Below the pieces are notes generated by a model. That model did not search any database. It was not told the DNA's origin and saw only the letters and a list, made by a program, of their open reading frames with translations. From Alloascoidea africana (taxonomy: Eukaryota > Ascomycota > Alloascoideomycetes > Alloascoideales > Alloascoideaceae): a stretch of DNA of 64,000 nucleotides. The translations under genes and the position numbers were made by a program. How positions within the stretch are numbered: the first letter of the stretch is position 1; every line of letters begins with the position of its first letter. Where the stretch lies: the NCBI GenBank assembly GCA_030581615.1, contig JAKTTT010000040.1, forward strand, positions 62,001 through 126,000, written 5' to 3'. Positions 42,834-52,045 of the stretch are shown in pieces.

Positions 42834-43736
42834 ATGCTTTTTGGTTCATTTGCAACTCTCGCAACTCTTGCACTCGCAGTAAAAGCCTCTCCTGTTCCTG
42901 TAGAGAAACGGGATGTAACTATTCCCGACTACGCCAAGGGCTTCCTCGGAACGACCTATACCCCCTTTGACCAGAACAAGAACTGCAGATCTGAGGAACA
43001 GATCAAGTACGACATTTCTCAACTTGGCGATTACTCTCTCATCCGTGTTTACTCCAACGACTGTAACGTTGTCCAGTATGTGACTGAATCCCTCGACCAC
43101 AGCAAGCAGAAGCTGATTGTGGCCATAAACGACGTTTCGTCGCCTGATGCAATCCAGAACGAGCTCAACTCGATTTCCGCCAGTGTTGGCGCTGCAGGCA
43201 AAAGCTTCAACGACGTTGTCGAGTCCGTCATTGTCGGCAACGAGCTGCTCTACAACAAGTGGTTCACCATCGAGCAGGTTCGTGGATTTTTGCAGACTGT
43301 CCGTGACAAGCTGCCCGGATACCCTGGACACATTGTGACCGCAGAGACCGTTTCCTCTTTCTACGAGTACCCCGAGCTGTGTGGATACGTGGACTACATT
43401 GGAACCAACTCCCACCCTTACTTTGACGACCACACCCATGAGCAGGCCGGCGAATACGTTCTTTCCCGAATCCAGGCTGTGTGGTCTTTCTGCAACGAAC
43501 ACGGCAACCAGCGCGACGTCCGTGTTCTTGAGACCGGCTGGCCCTGGGCTGGTGAGACCTACAGATCCGCAGTTCCAGGCGTCGAACAGCAGAAGATTGC
43601 TTTGAAAGCCATCTCCGAAAAAGCTGGCGCCTCCTCTATCGCCTTCAGCGCTTACAACGAGTTGTGGAAGCCCGAAGGAGAATGGAAGGTCGAGAAACAC
43701 TTTGGCTTTTTGGGAAATGCTCCTTCTGTTGCCTAA
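42834..43736 (+). CDS. BGL2: Bgl2-type beta-1,3-glucanosyltransferase (GH17)
   Basis: Secreted cell-wall enzyme that cuts and rejoins beta-1,3-glucan. Single exon, 300 residues (S. cerevisiae Bgl2 is 313). A signal peptide (MLFGSFATLATLALAVKASP) is followed by VEKR at 23-26, a Kex2-type site. The GH17 acid/base Glu137 lies in IVGNELLY and the nucleophile Glu233 in VLETGWPWAG. Other family blocks are GFLGTTYTPF and YVDYIGTNSHPYF. There is no GPI tail, which is correct for Bgl2, a non-covalently attached wall protein. Codon use is biased towards C-ending codons, as expected for abundant expression. The TATA box at 42683 supports the start. Confidence 0.96.
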   Translation: MLFGSFATLATLALAVKASPVPVEKRDVTIPDYAKGFLGTTYTPFDQNKNCRSEEQIKYDISQLGDYSLIRVYSNDCNVVQYVTESLDHSKQKLIVAINDVSSPDAIQNELNSISASVGAAGKSFNDVVESVIVGNELLYNKWFTIEQVRGFLQTVRDKLPGYPGHIVTAETVSSFYEYPELCGYVDYIGTNSHPYFDDHTHEQAGEYVLSRIQAVWSFCNEHGNQRDVRVLETGWPWAGETYRSAVPGVEQQKIALKAISEKAGASSIAFSAYNELWKPEGEWKVEKHFGFLGNAPSVA

Positions 43737-44903
43737 TTCTAGAGACCTATGGAACTGTTTGTGATTTCGTCCGTTGTCATTCATTCATTCATCCTTTTTT
43801 TTCTTTATAGATCCGTTTCATGTAGCATTATAACCAAAAAAACAAAATAAAGCATGTCTATTTAAGTATGGTGTTATCCATCCAACAGACAAATAAAAAT
43901 AACACATGTGAATGGATCAAATAATAATAACTAGAAACATGGTTGCGAACTAGTAGCTGGATAAATGTTGGAATCATACGTACGTTAGATTGATATATAT
44001 CTATGGAGATTTTGAACTAGTATTGGATGGCACGAACGCAGAAAGAAAGAAACAGATTATCATTCCAGTTGCAATTTCTCGAAATTCTGGGGAAATTGGA
44101 AGTTTGTAAACGTCTACTAAAATTCCAATGTTTTTAGGGGTAAAAATGTATAGAAAGAATTAATGAGGCAAAAGAATCCTGGGATCCAAGAGACCACCAC
44201 AAAGAAAGAAAGAAAAAACTTCAAAAAACGCACAAAACTTTAACCTACGTTTAGAATACAAAAACAACTAATTTTTTAGTAGAAAAATCGTTCTAGAGTG
44301 CGCATGACGTAATCATCGAAAATAGATCCAGACACTTTGATGTCTAAGACTTGAAGAGAACAAGTAGAGGCATATCATGATTTGTTGTGAGATTGTCATC
44401 AGACATGTCTTGGATCTCTTTCCTTTCGATCGATTTAAACAAAGGGCGGATTAAAAATAAATTGATCTTCTGGACATACTGCTGATGAGGATAGGATGAA
44501 ACATATATTCAATTGCTTTGCAAACCGTTACAAAAAAGTTCAAGCAAAGAAATCTCGATCTGTGTAGTTTTTCGGATCGTGCTTCCGAAGGTGCATATCA
44601 TCAACCAAACGTTCCCCAATTATGTCTGCTGACTACTCCACCAGTCAGTTCTCCGTCATCTCTCACGACGGGTACGGGTACGATTAAGGGGTAAAACAAA
44701 AAGGTCAAAGGTGAATTATGCCAGTGAGATACCAACAATTATAAGTAATGTTGTACCGTGGGTATTGCTAAGTTTAACCCCATGGATCGGAGAGTGTTCC
44801 AGGATAGATCCGATCTCAAACCGAAATGATCGATTCATTTATCATCACCCTTTTCCCACTCTCTTCTCCGATTTACTTATTCTTTTACCAAGACAATTGA
44901 GAC
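43737..44903. other. intergenic between BGL2 and the MDR oxidoreductase gene
   Basis: About 1.17 kb, AT-rich. It should hold the BGL2 3' UTR and the promoter of the next gene. No gene, RNA or clear repeat recognised. Confidence 0.45.
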
Positions 44904-45989
44904 ATGACACGGTTTATTAAGGCAGCAGTTGTGGAAACTCCAGGTTCCACACCAACATACACGACTTCGTACAAGCACACCACCACTTCAAGTCCCGAAG
45001 AAAAGGAGAAGACTGTTGAGATCCGTGTAATTGCTTCAGGGCTCCACCATCTTGTCAAGGGCCGCGCTTCAGGACGCCACTACTCCGTGACCACGGCCGG
45101 ACCTGTCGTCCCCGGTGTAGACGGCGTGGGTGAGATTGTAGACACAGGCGAGCTTGTGTATTTCTACAAATTCGAAAGTGGTGGGGATAGTGGGACCTAT
45201 AGAGAGTATGTTACCGTTAACAAGGATTCAACAATCCCAATTCCCAATATCGGCAAAGAACAAGAGCAAAAAGACAAACTCTTGTATAGAATCGCAGCCC
45301 TCGTTAATCCAATCATGTCGTCATGGTGGGCCATCTCGGGACGTGTCAAGGACTTGGCACCTACTTCTCAAGTGCTGCTACCACCAGGAAACTTTACAGT
45401 TTTGATTCTGGGGGTTACAGGTGCGAGTGGCCAATTGGGCGTGCAAGTTGCGAGAAGACTAGGCGCAAAGACAGTTATAGGAGCAGGCCGCAACAAACAG
45501 GTTCTCTCCCAGCTTGATCTCGATTTGCAAATTGTTTTGCCTGGAGATAACGACGACAAAGACGTGCTTTCGCAAGCATTGGAGGGAGAACGTGGTGCAG
45601 CGGTGGACATTGTGCTGGACTACGTCTGGGGACAGCCCGCTTTGGACATGTTGACGGCGCTAATGGCCACGAGGCAAAGACAAGGACAGGAAACACGTCG
45701 TCTGTTCTGGATACAGATTGGCCAGATGGCAGGGGCACAATTGTCTCTACCCGCTGGTTTTTTAAGATCCCAGAACTTGTATTTTGCAGGTAGTGGAATT
45801 GGGCCTTTTACAAAAGACGAAATGAACCGGTATTTTGCACAAATCGTGGCAGCGATTGTGGATGATGAGAATGCCCCAGAGGGGGCGAAATCTTTTAACT
45901 TTGAGGTGGAAAATGTGCCTTTGGAGAATATTGCCCAAGTTTGGAATTCGCACTGGGCTGTATCTCCAAGAATATGCTTCACACTATAG
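44904..45989 (+). CDS. MDR-family quinone-oxidoreductase-like protein
   Basis: Medium-chain dehydrogenase/reductase of the zinc-free quinone-reductase group, 361 residues, single exon. The N-terminal GroES-like domain shows VIASGLHHLVKGRASGRHYS and VVPGVDGVGEI. The nucleotide-binding motif is ILGVTGASGQLGVQVARRLG, with GAGRN after it for the cofactor phosphate, suggesting NADPH. LVNPIMSSWWAI corresponds to the conserved NPxMSSW block. Zinc-binding cysteines and histidines of alcohol dehydrogenases are absent. The GLHxLVKxRASGxHYS block is familiar from bacterial and filamentous-fungal members, and I know no close baker's-yeast counterpart, so transfer or loss elsewhere are possible. Its 3' end is only 78 bp from that of DFG5. 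Confidence 0.85.
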   Translation: MTRFIKAAVVETPGSTPTYTTSYKHTTTSSPEEKEKTVEIRVIASGLHHLVKGRASGRHYSVTTAGPVVPGVDGVGEIVDTGELVYFYKFESGGDSGTYREYVTVNKDSTIPIPNIGKEQEQKDKLLYRIAALVNPIMSSWWAISGRVKDLAPTSQVLLPPGNFTVLILGVTGASGQLGVQVARRLGAKTVIGAGRNKQVLSQLDLDLQIVLPGDNDDKDVLSQALEGERGAAVDIVLDYVWGQPALDMLTALMATRQRQGQETRRLFWIQIGQMAGAQLSLPAGFLRSQNLYFAGSGIGPFTKDEMNRYFAQIVAAIVDDENAPEGAKSFNFEVENVPLENIAQVWNSHWAVSPRICFTL

Positions 45990-46067
45990 CTTTTTTTTTT
46001 TATCCATTTATTTTGCGTAACTACAAAACAGTACCATAAAGAAACAATATATAAAAGATACAAATGA

Positions 46068-47462
46068 TCAAGTCAGCACGAAGTAACTGTTTGCAATTAT
46101 GCAAAGAGCAATGATTACAGTGATGACTCCCGCACCGCCATGATCTTTACCGGCCAGTACAAGAGGTTTGTCAACTTGAGGTCCATGGTTGAAACCACCG
46201 GACAGGACACTTGAATTCGCAGGTGGAGAGCTTCCGCCGGAGGCAGCACGAAGAGGAGCAGGCCGTTCGGAAATCACAAGGTTCTGAATCACTTCCAATG
46301 CACACATTTGTTCACCAAGCCCGTACTTGCCGTCCCATCCGTTTGCAAACCAGTCCAGGCCACAGGTATGCCCGTCTGTTCCACCACTACAGCTTTGGGC
46401 AGCCGCCTTTGCCGAAGACTCGAGTAATGGTCTGATCACGTCGTGGGTCTGTGGCACCATGATCGAGGTCAGACCCAGGAATCTGGAGAAATAGGCTTTG
46501 AACGAACGCTGGTCGTTATTACAAGTCTGAGAAGGTTGACAAGCCGCCTCATACATGACCTTGGAGCTTCTGTTGAAGAACACGACGGAGGCACCGAGCA
46601 AGTCCAGTGTTCTATTGAGCCAGATGGCATCCTCTGTGTAGTTGTAGATAAAAGCAGATCCCGCCAGCATCAAGCCTTGGTTATAGGTCCACTGCAGTTT
46701 TGTAATATTATCACAGTCGTTCACATCCATTCCGTCGTAGATGAAGCGCCAGGTTCCGTGATCTATCAGGGTTGTATTCCACATCCAATCCCAGATTTTC
46801 TCAGCCCAGTCCACGTAGGTGTCGTTGCCCGTATACCTCGCGAGCCGTGCTGCGAGATGGAACAGCCCTCCGTTTGAAACTGAGTTCTTGTAAGAGTAAC
46901 CATTGTTAAAGGCAAAAATCTGCCAGCGCAAGCCACCACCACATGTCTTATCATCCCATCGTTCGGCCATTGTTTGGAAAACCGCCTGGCCCAGTGCGAG
47001 CCATTGTGGTTGATCCGGAGGTGGGTTTGTAAGATTTCTCTCTGCGGCCTGCATCACGGCAATACCCCAAAAGACTTGATCATCATTACCCTCGGAGGTT
47101 GTAAAATTCGCAGGCATATAATTCCAATCATCTCCGACCTGGTACAAGAGCGCTTGAACCGTTTCGTTAATATACTTGTCGTCTTGCATTAGAAACCAGT
47201 AGTCAACAAGGCTTCCCCAAGCGCCGCCCGCGTTCCACCAGTAGTTGGGGGGTGCAAACATGCCTATTGTTTGGCCGTATTGAAGACCTATATAATAGTC
47301 CATTGCGCCTGCTGCGATCAGCGAAGTTGCGGATTTCAAAGTTGATTCGTCGTTTATATCAATGTCGATAGCGGATACTCTCATGGGATTTGTACATGTT
47401 TGGAGCAATGGCAGCAGCAGCACCACAAACTGCGATATCGAGTGTATTAATCTGTTCAGCAT
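46068..47462 (-). CDS. DFG5: Dfg5/Dcw1-type GPI-anchored GH76 protein
   Basis: Plasma-membrane/wall protein thought to transfer GPI-mannoproteins to the glucan of the cell wall. Single exon, 464 residues (Dfg5 is 458). A signal peptide lies at the N-terminus (LIHSISQFVVLLLPLLQTC). The GH76 blocks are YYIGLQYGQTIGMFAPPNYWW, NAGGAWGSLVDYW and SEGNDDQVFWG, where the Asp pair is the catalytic position. LQWTYNQGLMLAGSAFIYN and CGLDWFANGWDG follow. There are several N-glycosylation sites. The C-terminus has an Asn/Gly-rich stretch and a hydrophobic tail (GVITVIIALCIIANSYFVLT), a GPI signal. It could equally be the Dcw1 paralogue; the two cannot be told apart here. Confidence 0.94.
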   Translation of the reverse strand: MLNRLIHSISQFVVLLLPLLQTCTNPMRVSAIDIDINDESTLKSATSLIAAGAMDYYIGLQYGQTIGMFAPPNYWWNAGGAWGSLVDYWFLMQDDKYINETVQALLYQVGDDWNYMPANFTTSEGNDDQVFWGIAVMQAAERNLTNPPPDQPQWLALGQAVFQTMAERWDDKTCGGGLRWQIFAFNNGYSYKNSVSNGGLFHLAARLARYTGNDTYVDWAEKIWDWMWNTTLIDHGTWRFIYDGMDVNDCDNITKLQWTYNQGLMLAGSAFIYNYTEDAIWLNRTLDLLGASVVFFNRSSKVMYEAACQPSQTCNNDQRSFKAYFSRFLGLTSIMVPQTHDVIRPLLESSAKAAAQSCSGGTDGHTCGLDWFANGWDGKYGLGEQMCALEVIQNLVISERPAPLRAASGGSSPPANSSVLSGGFNHGPQVDKPLVLAGKDHGGAGVITVIIALCIIANSYFVLT

Positions 47463-48168
47463 TATTGTGTTGGTTGTGGATTTTGTTGAAATGTACAGTG
47501 CAAGGGAGAATAACAGTTTTTAAAAAACGAAGGACAGGTTATTTAGCCTAGTGTGCTTCTTGGTGAGTAAAATTAGAAGGAAAATGGGAAAAACGCACTA
47601 GTGGAAAGAGAGGCCGATGAGGGGGTTTCAACTTTGAGATCTCAGATCTACAGATGGGTAGGATTAAATCGGTGTTTTAGATAGCCTCAATCGCCACTGC
47701 CTACTGCCGTCGACGTATAGGGGAGATCTGACAAACACGAAGGGAAATATGGAGAAATTGAAAGAGTAGGGGGGGAGAGGAGGAGAAGGAAGTGGTAGCG
47801 GTAGTGGTGGTTGTAGTTTCAAAAAAGCCAAAAAATGGACAAACAGGGGAAAATAGACTAGGAATCGGAATAGGAAATCACCAAAAAAAAAAAAGAAACC
47901 CAGCTATTGTCTTCTAGCGTTACCTCCTTTCCCTGGTTCTCTCACACTCCTTCTCTTTCTCTTTCACATACTGTAGATTCACTTCCGTTTTTTTTTTTTG
48001 TTTTGTTACTACTAGATTTACAATTTTTCAAAAGACTGTGTATTTATAGGCGAAACTAAAATAAGCAACGCCCAGCCCCTATCCGTAAAGCCAAAACGAG
48101 ATAAAAATCAGAAATTAAGATTTTGTTGCGCGTTTACGATGTCACGATGATGTGAAAGTGCAATAGCC

Positions 48169-48192
48169 ATAATAATAATAATAATAATAATA
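48169..48192 (+). repeat. AAT microsatellite
   Basis: About eight uninterrupted ATA/AAT units, followed by A-rich DNA. Confidence 0.9.
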
Positions 48193-48518
48193 GAAAATAA
48201 AACATAAAACAATGAAAAACAAAAAAAAAAAAAAAAGAAACAAAAAAGCATAGTAAGGAAAAAAAAAAGAGAAAATTATACGTCCATTTTCTCTTTTTTT
48301 CAACGGGAAATTTTAGAAGAGAAAGGATTAGAAAGAAGAAAAAAAATGGCGCATTAAGGTTCGAAAAGGGATCGAAAGCAACAGCCAGCGTGTGAACGAA
48401 CGGGTCAGATTTTAATGAGCTAAAAAGCAAGAGCTATAAATCTTTTTTATCTTCCAGTGCGCGACTCACTTTGAAAATACACATCATCATACTAAGCATA
48501 GTTATATCTGGTATGTCA

Positions 48519-48552
48519 GTAACGGTAACTGTAACGGTAACCTACGGTAACC
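48519..48552 (+). repeat. GTAACGGTAAC repeats
   Basis: Three to four copies of (G)TAACGG/GGTAAC in 34 bp. Possibly a cluster of binding sites, but the motif does not match a factor I can name. Confidence 0.6.
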
Positions 48553-48592
48553 AAGTAGCATGCTTCTACGTATCTTGTTTTATCCTGTGCTG

Positions 48593-48614
48593 TTCTGTCC
48601 TGTCCTGTCCTGTC
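48593..48614 (+). repeat. TGTCC pentamer repeat
   Basis: Four successive CTGTC/TGTCC units, ending in TGTCACATC. Confidence 0.75.
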
Positions 48615-49456
48615 ACATCTGGACTGGACTTGCTGGGTCAACCTTGCCATGCCGTGCGCGCTAAGCTTTCTTGGAATTAGTCACCTCACGCGCTGTACTG
48701 TTGGAACAGAACCTTGTTGATGCCTCCTTCAGTTTCTCTTGCCCTTGGCTATTTAGTTTTGTATTGTTCAACAAGGTTCGTGTAATCGATACAAAATTTG
48801 AAAGGTGGTGGAGATGGGAAGTTGGAAATATGGGATCCAAAAATAATAGCACAATGCATTTCGTATAAATTACGAACCTTTGTAATAATTTTGAATACAA
48901 GATTGGTTACAAATTTTTATCCTGCTTTTATATCTCTTCTGTGAACTTTTTCATGTGTTTATTTTATACACGCGCAACGCGCAACGATATGATGATGGTC
49001 TCAGTTCTTATCAATAACCAACCAACATGTTTTGCGATGATGGGCTGACCGAAAAGAGCAAACACTTTTAACGCTTTTCTGTTTTTGGACACTTTTTTTG
49101 CACATACATACACAAAAAGCACAAGTGTTACCCTCCTTATACCGGGCGTGCGGTTGTTTTGGTGCATTGGGACTTACCCAAAAGGGAAACGCATATGAAG
49201 CAATCGAGCATTTCGACACAGCTTGCTATTTACGATGCGGTCTTTTATTTTGTTTGTGGTCAATTAAATTGATGAGGCAATTGAAATTGACAAAGAGCAT
49301 GATAAACAGGGATTTGTAAATAAATTAAAAAGAAGAGAATTGATATATTGCGTTTGTATGAAAAAGGCTACTATCACTAAACGAGCATCCTTCAGAGCGA
49401 GTTTTTTCGTTTTATTTGGGTCAAAACTCTGAGTCTAAGACAGAAAGAGCGGGCCG

Positions 49457-49519
49457 AAACTGAGACTAAGACTAAGACCGTGACTGAGACTGAGACTGAG
49501 ACTGAGACTAAGACTGAAG
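49457..49519 (+). repeat. GACTGA/GACTAA hexamer repeat
   Basis: About ten hexamer units, a mixture of GACTAA and GACTGA, with one GACCGT. It is in the intergenic region and has no start codon context. Confidence 0.85.
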
Positions 49520-49966
49520 CCGAAATCGGGTAGAGTAACAGTATTACTGTGCGGTGGTGGTGGTAATCTAAGCAAGCTCTTAGAACTCTGGCTGAAAAAA
49601 ATGCATTCTGGAAAGAATCAAAAGAAAATATGGAGACGGTAGATGAAGTGGTTTCTCAGGTTGTAAAAATATTTCATGTTTGTCTCTATCCGTTTGTTCA
49701 CAAACAAAAAAAATATAACAAAAAAGAAAAAACACAGCTAACAGATTATACCCAAACAAGATAAAAGGCAGGTAAATAGTTTAAGAATCAGAAATATTCG
49801 CGACTTGATAGTAAATGAACGGAAAGAAAGAAAGAAGGGGGAAAAAAAAAATAAGTGACTTTGATTATTGGACTTTAAAATTGATCAAAAATCGCTTTTG
49901 ATTGATTGATTTTGATATCACAATTGATTAGGCGTAGTAGTAACCACTCTGTTTGTAATTACCTAT

Positions 49967-50249
49967 TTAGAGTATGAAAGCGGCGACACCAGCTGCAACC
50001 GCACCTAGGAAAGCACCAGATGCCATATTCTGTCTAACTGCAGGAACAGCAGCGTTTGAAGTACTGGATAGATAACAAAAAAAGTTAGCATTAGCATTAG
50101 CAACAACAACAAGACGACCCAAAACAGAGGCAAAATTGGACACATTCAAAGAATGGATCTTCGGGTACTTACGAGTTGTTTGCCGCAGCAACCTGTTGAG
50201 AAACAAGAGCGATTGAGGTGACGGTGATAGCGATGTTCTTGAACTGCAT
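49967..50249 (-). CDS. 57-residue secreted protein with GPI-type tail
   Basis: Tiny predicted surface protein. Two exons on the minus strand: 50249-50173 and 50063-49967. The 109-nt intron has a GTAAGT donor, tandem GCTAATGCTAATGCTAAC branch-like units and a TATCCAG acceptor. Layout: signal peptide (MQFKNIAITVTSIALVSQQVAAA), a mature segment of about 15-20 residues with NNST, an N-glycosylation sequon, and a hydrophobic tail (GAFLGAVAAGVAAFIL) preceded by small residues (AS, SG), which fits a GPI anchor signal. A TATA box lies about 135 bp upstream of the ATG. Very short GPI proteins of this layout exist in other yeasts. Function is unknown; as a wall or membrane surface component it may carry glycans only. 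The junction rebuilds a Ser codon (TC/T) in frame. Confidence 0.8.
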
Positions 50250-50360
50250 TGTTTTTCAGTAGACTAATTGAGTAAGAGTAGCAGTATTGCGAATTGGAAC
50301 CAGTACGAAAGTAATAGCAACAGTAATAGTGTGTGAAGAGAAAGGAAGATGAACTGAACA

Positions 50361-50388
50361 TTTAGGGAGGGATAAAGCAGTATTTATA
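50361..50388 (-). promoter_or_regulatory. TATA box and TTAGGG site of the tiny GPI gene
   Basis: TATAAATA (plus 50381-50388) about 135 bp before the ATG. A TTAGGG, the Tbf1 core, lies on the plus strand at 50362-50367. The TATA is convincing by position; the TTAGGG may be chance. Confidence 0.45.
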
Positions 50389-50573
50389 CCATTTTTGTTA
50401 AAGATAGACACACTCGGGTCACGAATCTTCCAGAAACGAGGGACCGGTCCGCAACCCGGCGGCTGGAGCCTTTGTTTGCTACCAGGCCCCGGTCCGGCCC
50501 CGTTCGCAAGCGTATCTGCCGCTTATCGGGACCCTGGACGGGGGGCTGTGCGGGTCCCGTGGCCGGGTATCGG

Positions 50574-50608
50574 GGGCTCTGTCCCGGGGCTCTGTCCCGG
50601 GGCTCTGG
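50574..50608 (+). repeat. 13-bp tandem repeat, first cluster
   Basis: Two full copies of GGGCTCTGTCCCG and a partial third, within the GC-rich island. Confidence 0.8.
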
Positions 50609-50963
50609 CAGTGGGCTGCGCAAGTGGAGACTTGGACGTCTTCCAGAAGTCCTCCAGGCCTCCAGCTCAGGACCAGCCTCATCGCTTAAGCTTTGGTTGA
50701 CGTCACTGGACTCCCGCGCGCGATTGGTGACGTTATTTGCCGCGTGGATATCTGGGCCTTTGCGCTTCCTGCTCAGCAGATGACGATGACGATATCGCTA
50801 TGGATAGCGATAGCGTTTCTAGTGATAACAGGGGCAATGACGTTGACGTTGACGGCTGGGCGAGGCAGTTCGGGCTTGATGGAGGCAGGTGCACACCGGC
50901 TCTGGCAGATCCGATCCCCAGATCACCAGATCCCCAGATCTTCGCTTTGCACTGGACGCCGGA

Positions 50964-51002
50964 CTCTGCTCCAGGGCTCTGCTCCAGGGCTCTTGTCCAG
51001 GG
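50964..51002 (+). repeat. 13-bp tandem repeat, second cluster
   Basis: Two identical copies of CTCTGCTCCAGGG and a third with two changes (CTCTTGTCCAGGG). In rotated register it matches the first cluster at most positions, so both may be one minisatellite family. Confidence 0.85.
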
Positions 51003-51193
51003 TGCACTCGTCCAGTCGAGCACTCGCCCAGTCGAACCGGCCCCGGGCTCATAATTAACAGCCCGGCCCTGCTGTGAGCACTGCCTTCGCTTCCTCTCAC
51101 TAGCTTGCCCCTTGATCCCAATCGCATAATCGCCGGTTTCATCCCATCCCCCAGGACAAAAAGAACTGTCCATCTCCCAAACGACTTCACGCT

Positions 51194-51225
51194 TTTGCCC
51201 TTTGCCCTTTGCCCTTTGCCCTTTG
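51194..51225 (+). repeat. TTTGCCC heptamer repeat
   Basis: Four perfect TTTGCCC units and the start of a fifth. Confidence 0.9.
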
Positions 51226-51292
51226 CTTCCCAGCTCAGTTTCACCACGGCTTGCAAATGCCTGCGCTGCGTGTCCATTCGCACGATGGCTAC

Positions 51293-51320
51293 CTGCCATT
51301 GGCTGCCGGCCATTGGCTGC
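51293..51320 (+). repeat. 14-bp duplication carrying two reverse CCAAT boxes
   Basis: CTGCCATTGGCTGC followed directly by CGGCCATTGGCTGC. ATTGG, the reverse of CCAAT, falls at 51298-51302 and 51312-51316. A CCAAT-binding complex site is possible. Confidence 0.6.
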
Positions 51321-52045
51321 TGCTCCTTGTCGGCAGAGCCCAACCCCTGTGGCTCCACCACCACAGGTTTCCGAGTCCGAGCCGGCGTCCGCGACCAGGC
51401 GGCCTGTTTCCATGCCTCGCTGGGCCTCCGCCCTCTGGCCAAGGCATCGATCCAAGGCATCGATCCAAGCTGGCTTGGTCCTGTGGGCGTGCCCGTAGAC
51501 GTGGCTTGAGCGTAGCTTAAGCGCCCTGCTTCTCCATCATTTTCTCCAAACGGCCGCTGCTTGCCCAGATCCCTGGTGGCCTGTCTGCCTGTTCCACCAA
51601 TCCAAACAAGCTCTCGTAGCTCCCATTCTCACCACTGTGTAGCCCTCTCTCTGTCTCCTTGAATGGATAAACGTAACCGTTCAACTCGTGGCAACTGATC
51701 CTCTCCAAAGACGTCACCACAGGCGCCAAAGCTCGTGGTATTTATTCATCCTCGAGCTCGAGGAAAAATAAAGTGACAAGTTTGTGTGCTGCGTTAAGCT
51801 CAACTCACGTTATCCCAATTATTTAGATTCCCATTCCTTTTGGGTCAAATAGAAAGTGAAGAAAAAAAAAAAAGAAGGCCACCACCACCGCCCTTTACTT
51901 ACTCCCATTTCTACTTGTACTCTTCTTCTTTCTTCATCTTAATTTCCAAAATCCTCGGCACTTTTTTTCTTCTCTTTCGCCCACCCCTCTTGGATCTGTT
52001 TCGCGCTTACTTCCTACTCCTTCATCTCCTCCCCATCCACCAGAA

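Larger units (their letters stand above)
47463..49966. other. 2.5-kb intergenic region rich in simple repeats
   Basis: Between DFG5 and the tiny GPI gene. It is full of low-complexity DNA: poly(A) runs near 47882-47895 and 48222-48237, an AAT microsatellite, GTAACG and TGTCC repeats, and GACTGA repeats. No gene, tRNA or snRNA sequence recognised; short open frames are not convincing. Confidence 0.5.
50250..52045. promoter_or_regulatory. GC-rich divergent region between the tiny GPI gene and LAG1
   Basis: About 1.8 kb. The core at about 50400-51560 is strongly GC-rich compared with the rest of the window. It contains several families of short tandem repeats and two CCAAT boxes in reverse orientation. 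Long open frames occur on both strands and overlap one another, as expected when stop codons are rare in GC-rich DNA; none has family resemblance. The last 250 bp before LAG1 is pyrimidine rich. Confidence 0.55.

Noticed and set aside
42846-43784. 312-codon open frame on the strand opposite BGL2
   Set aside because: It mirrors the BGL2 coding frame; its length reflects the codon bias of BGL2. No motif of its own.
50395-51520. Several open frames of 100-240 codons on both strands in the GC island
   Set aside because: They overlap each other on both strands and in different frames, have Ser/Arg/Pro/Gly-rich composition without any family motif, and coincide with GC-rich DNA where stops are rare.
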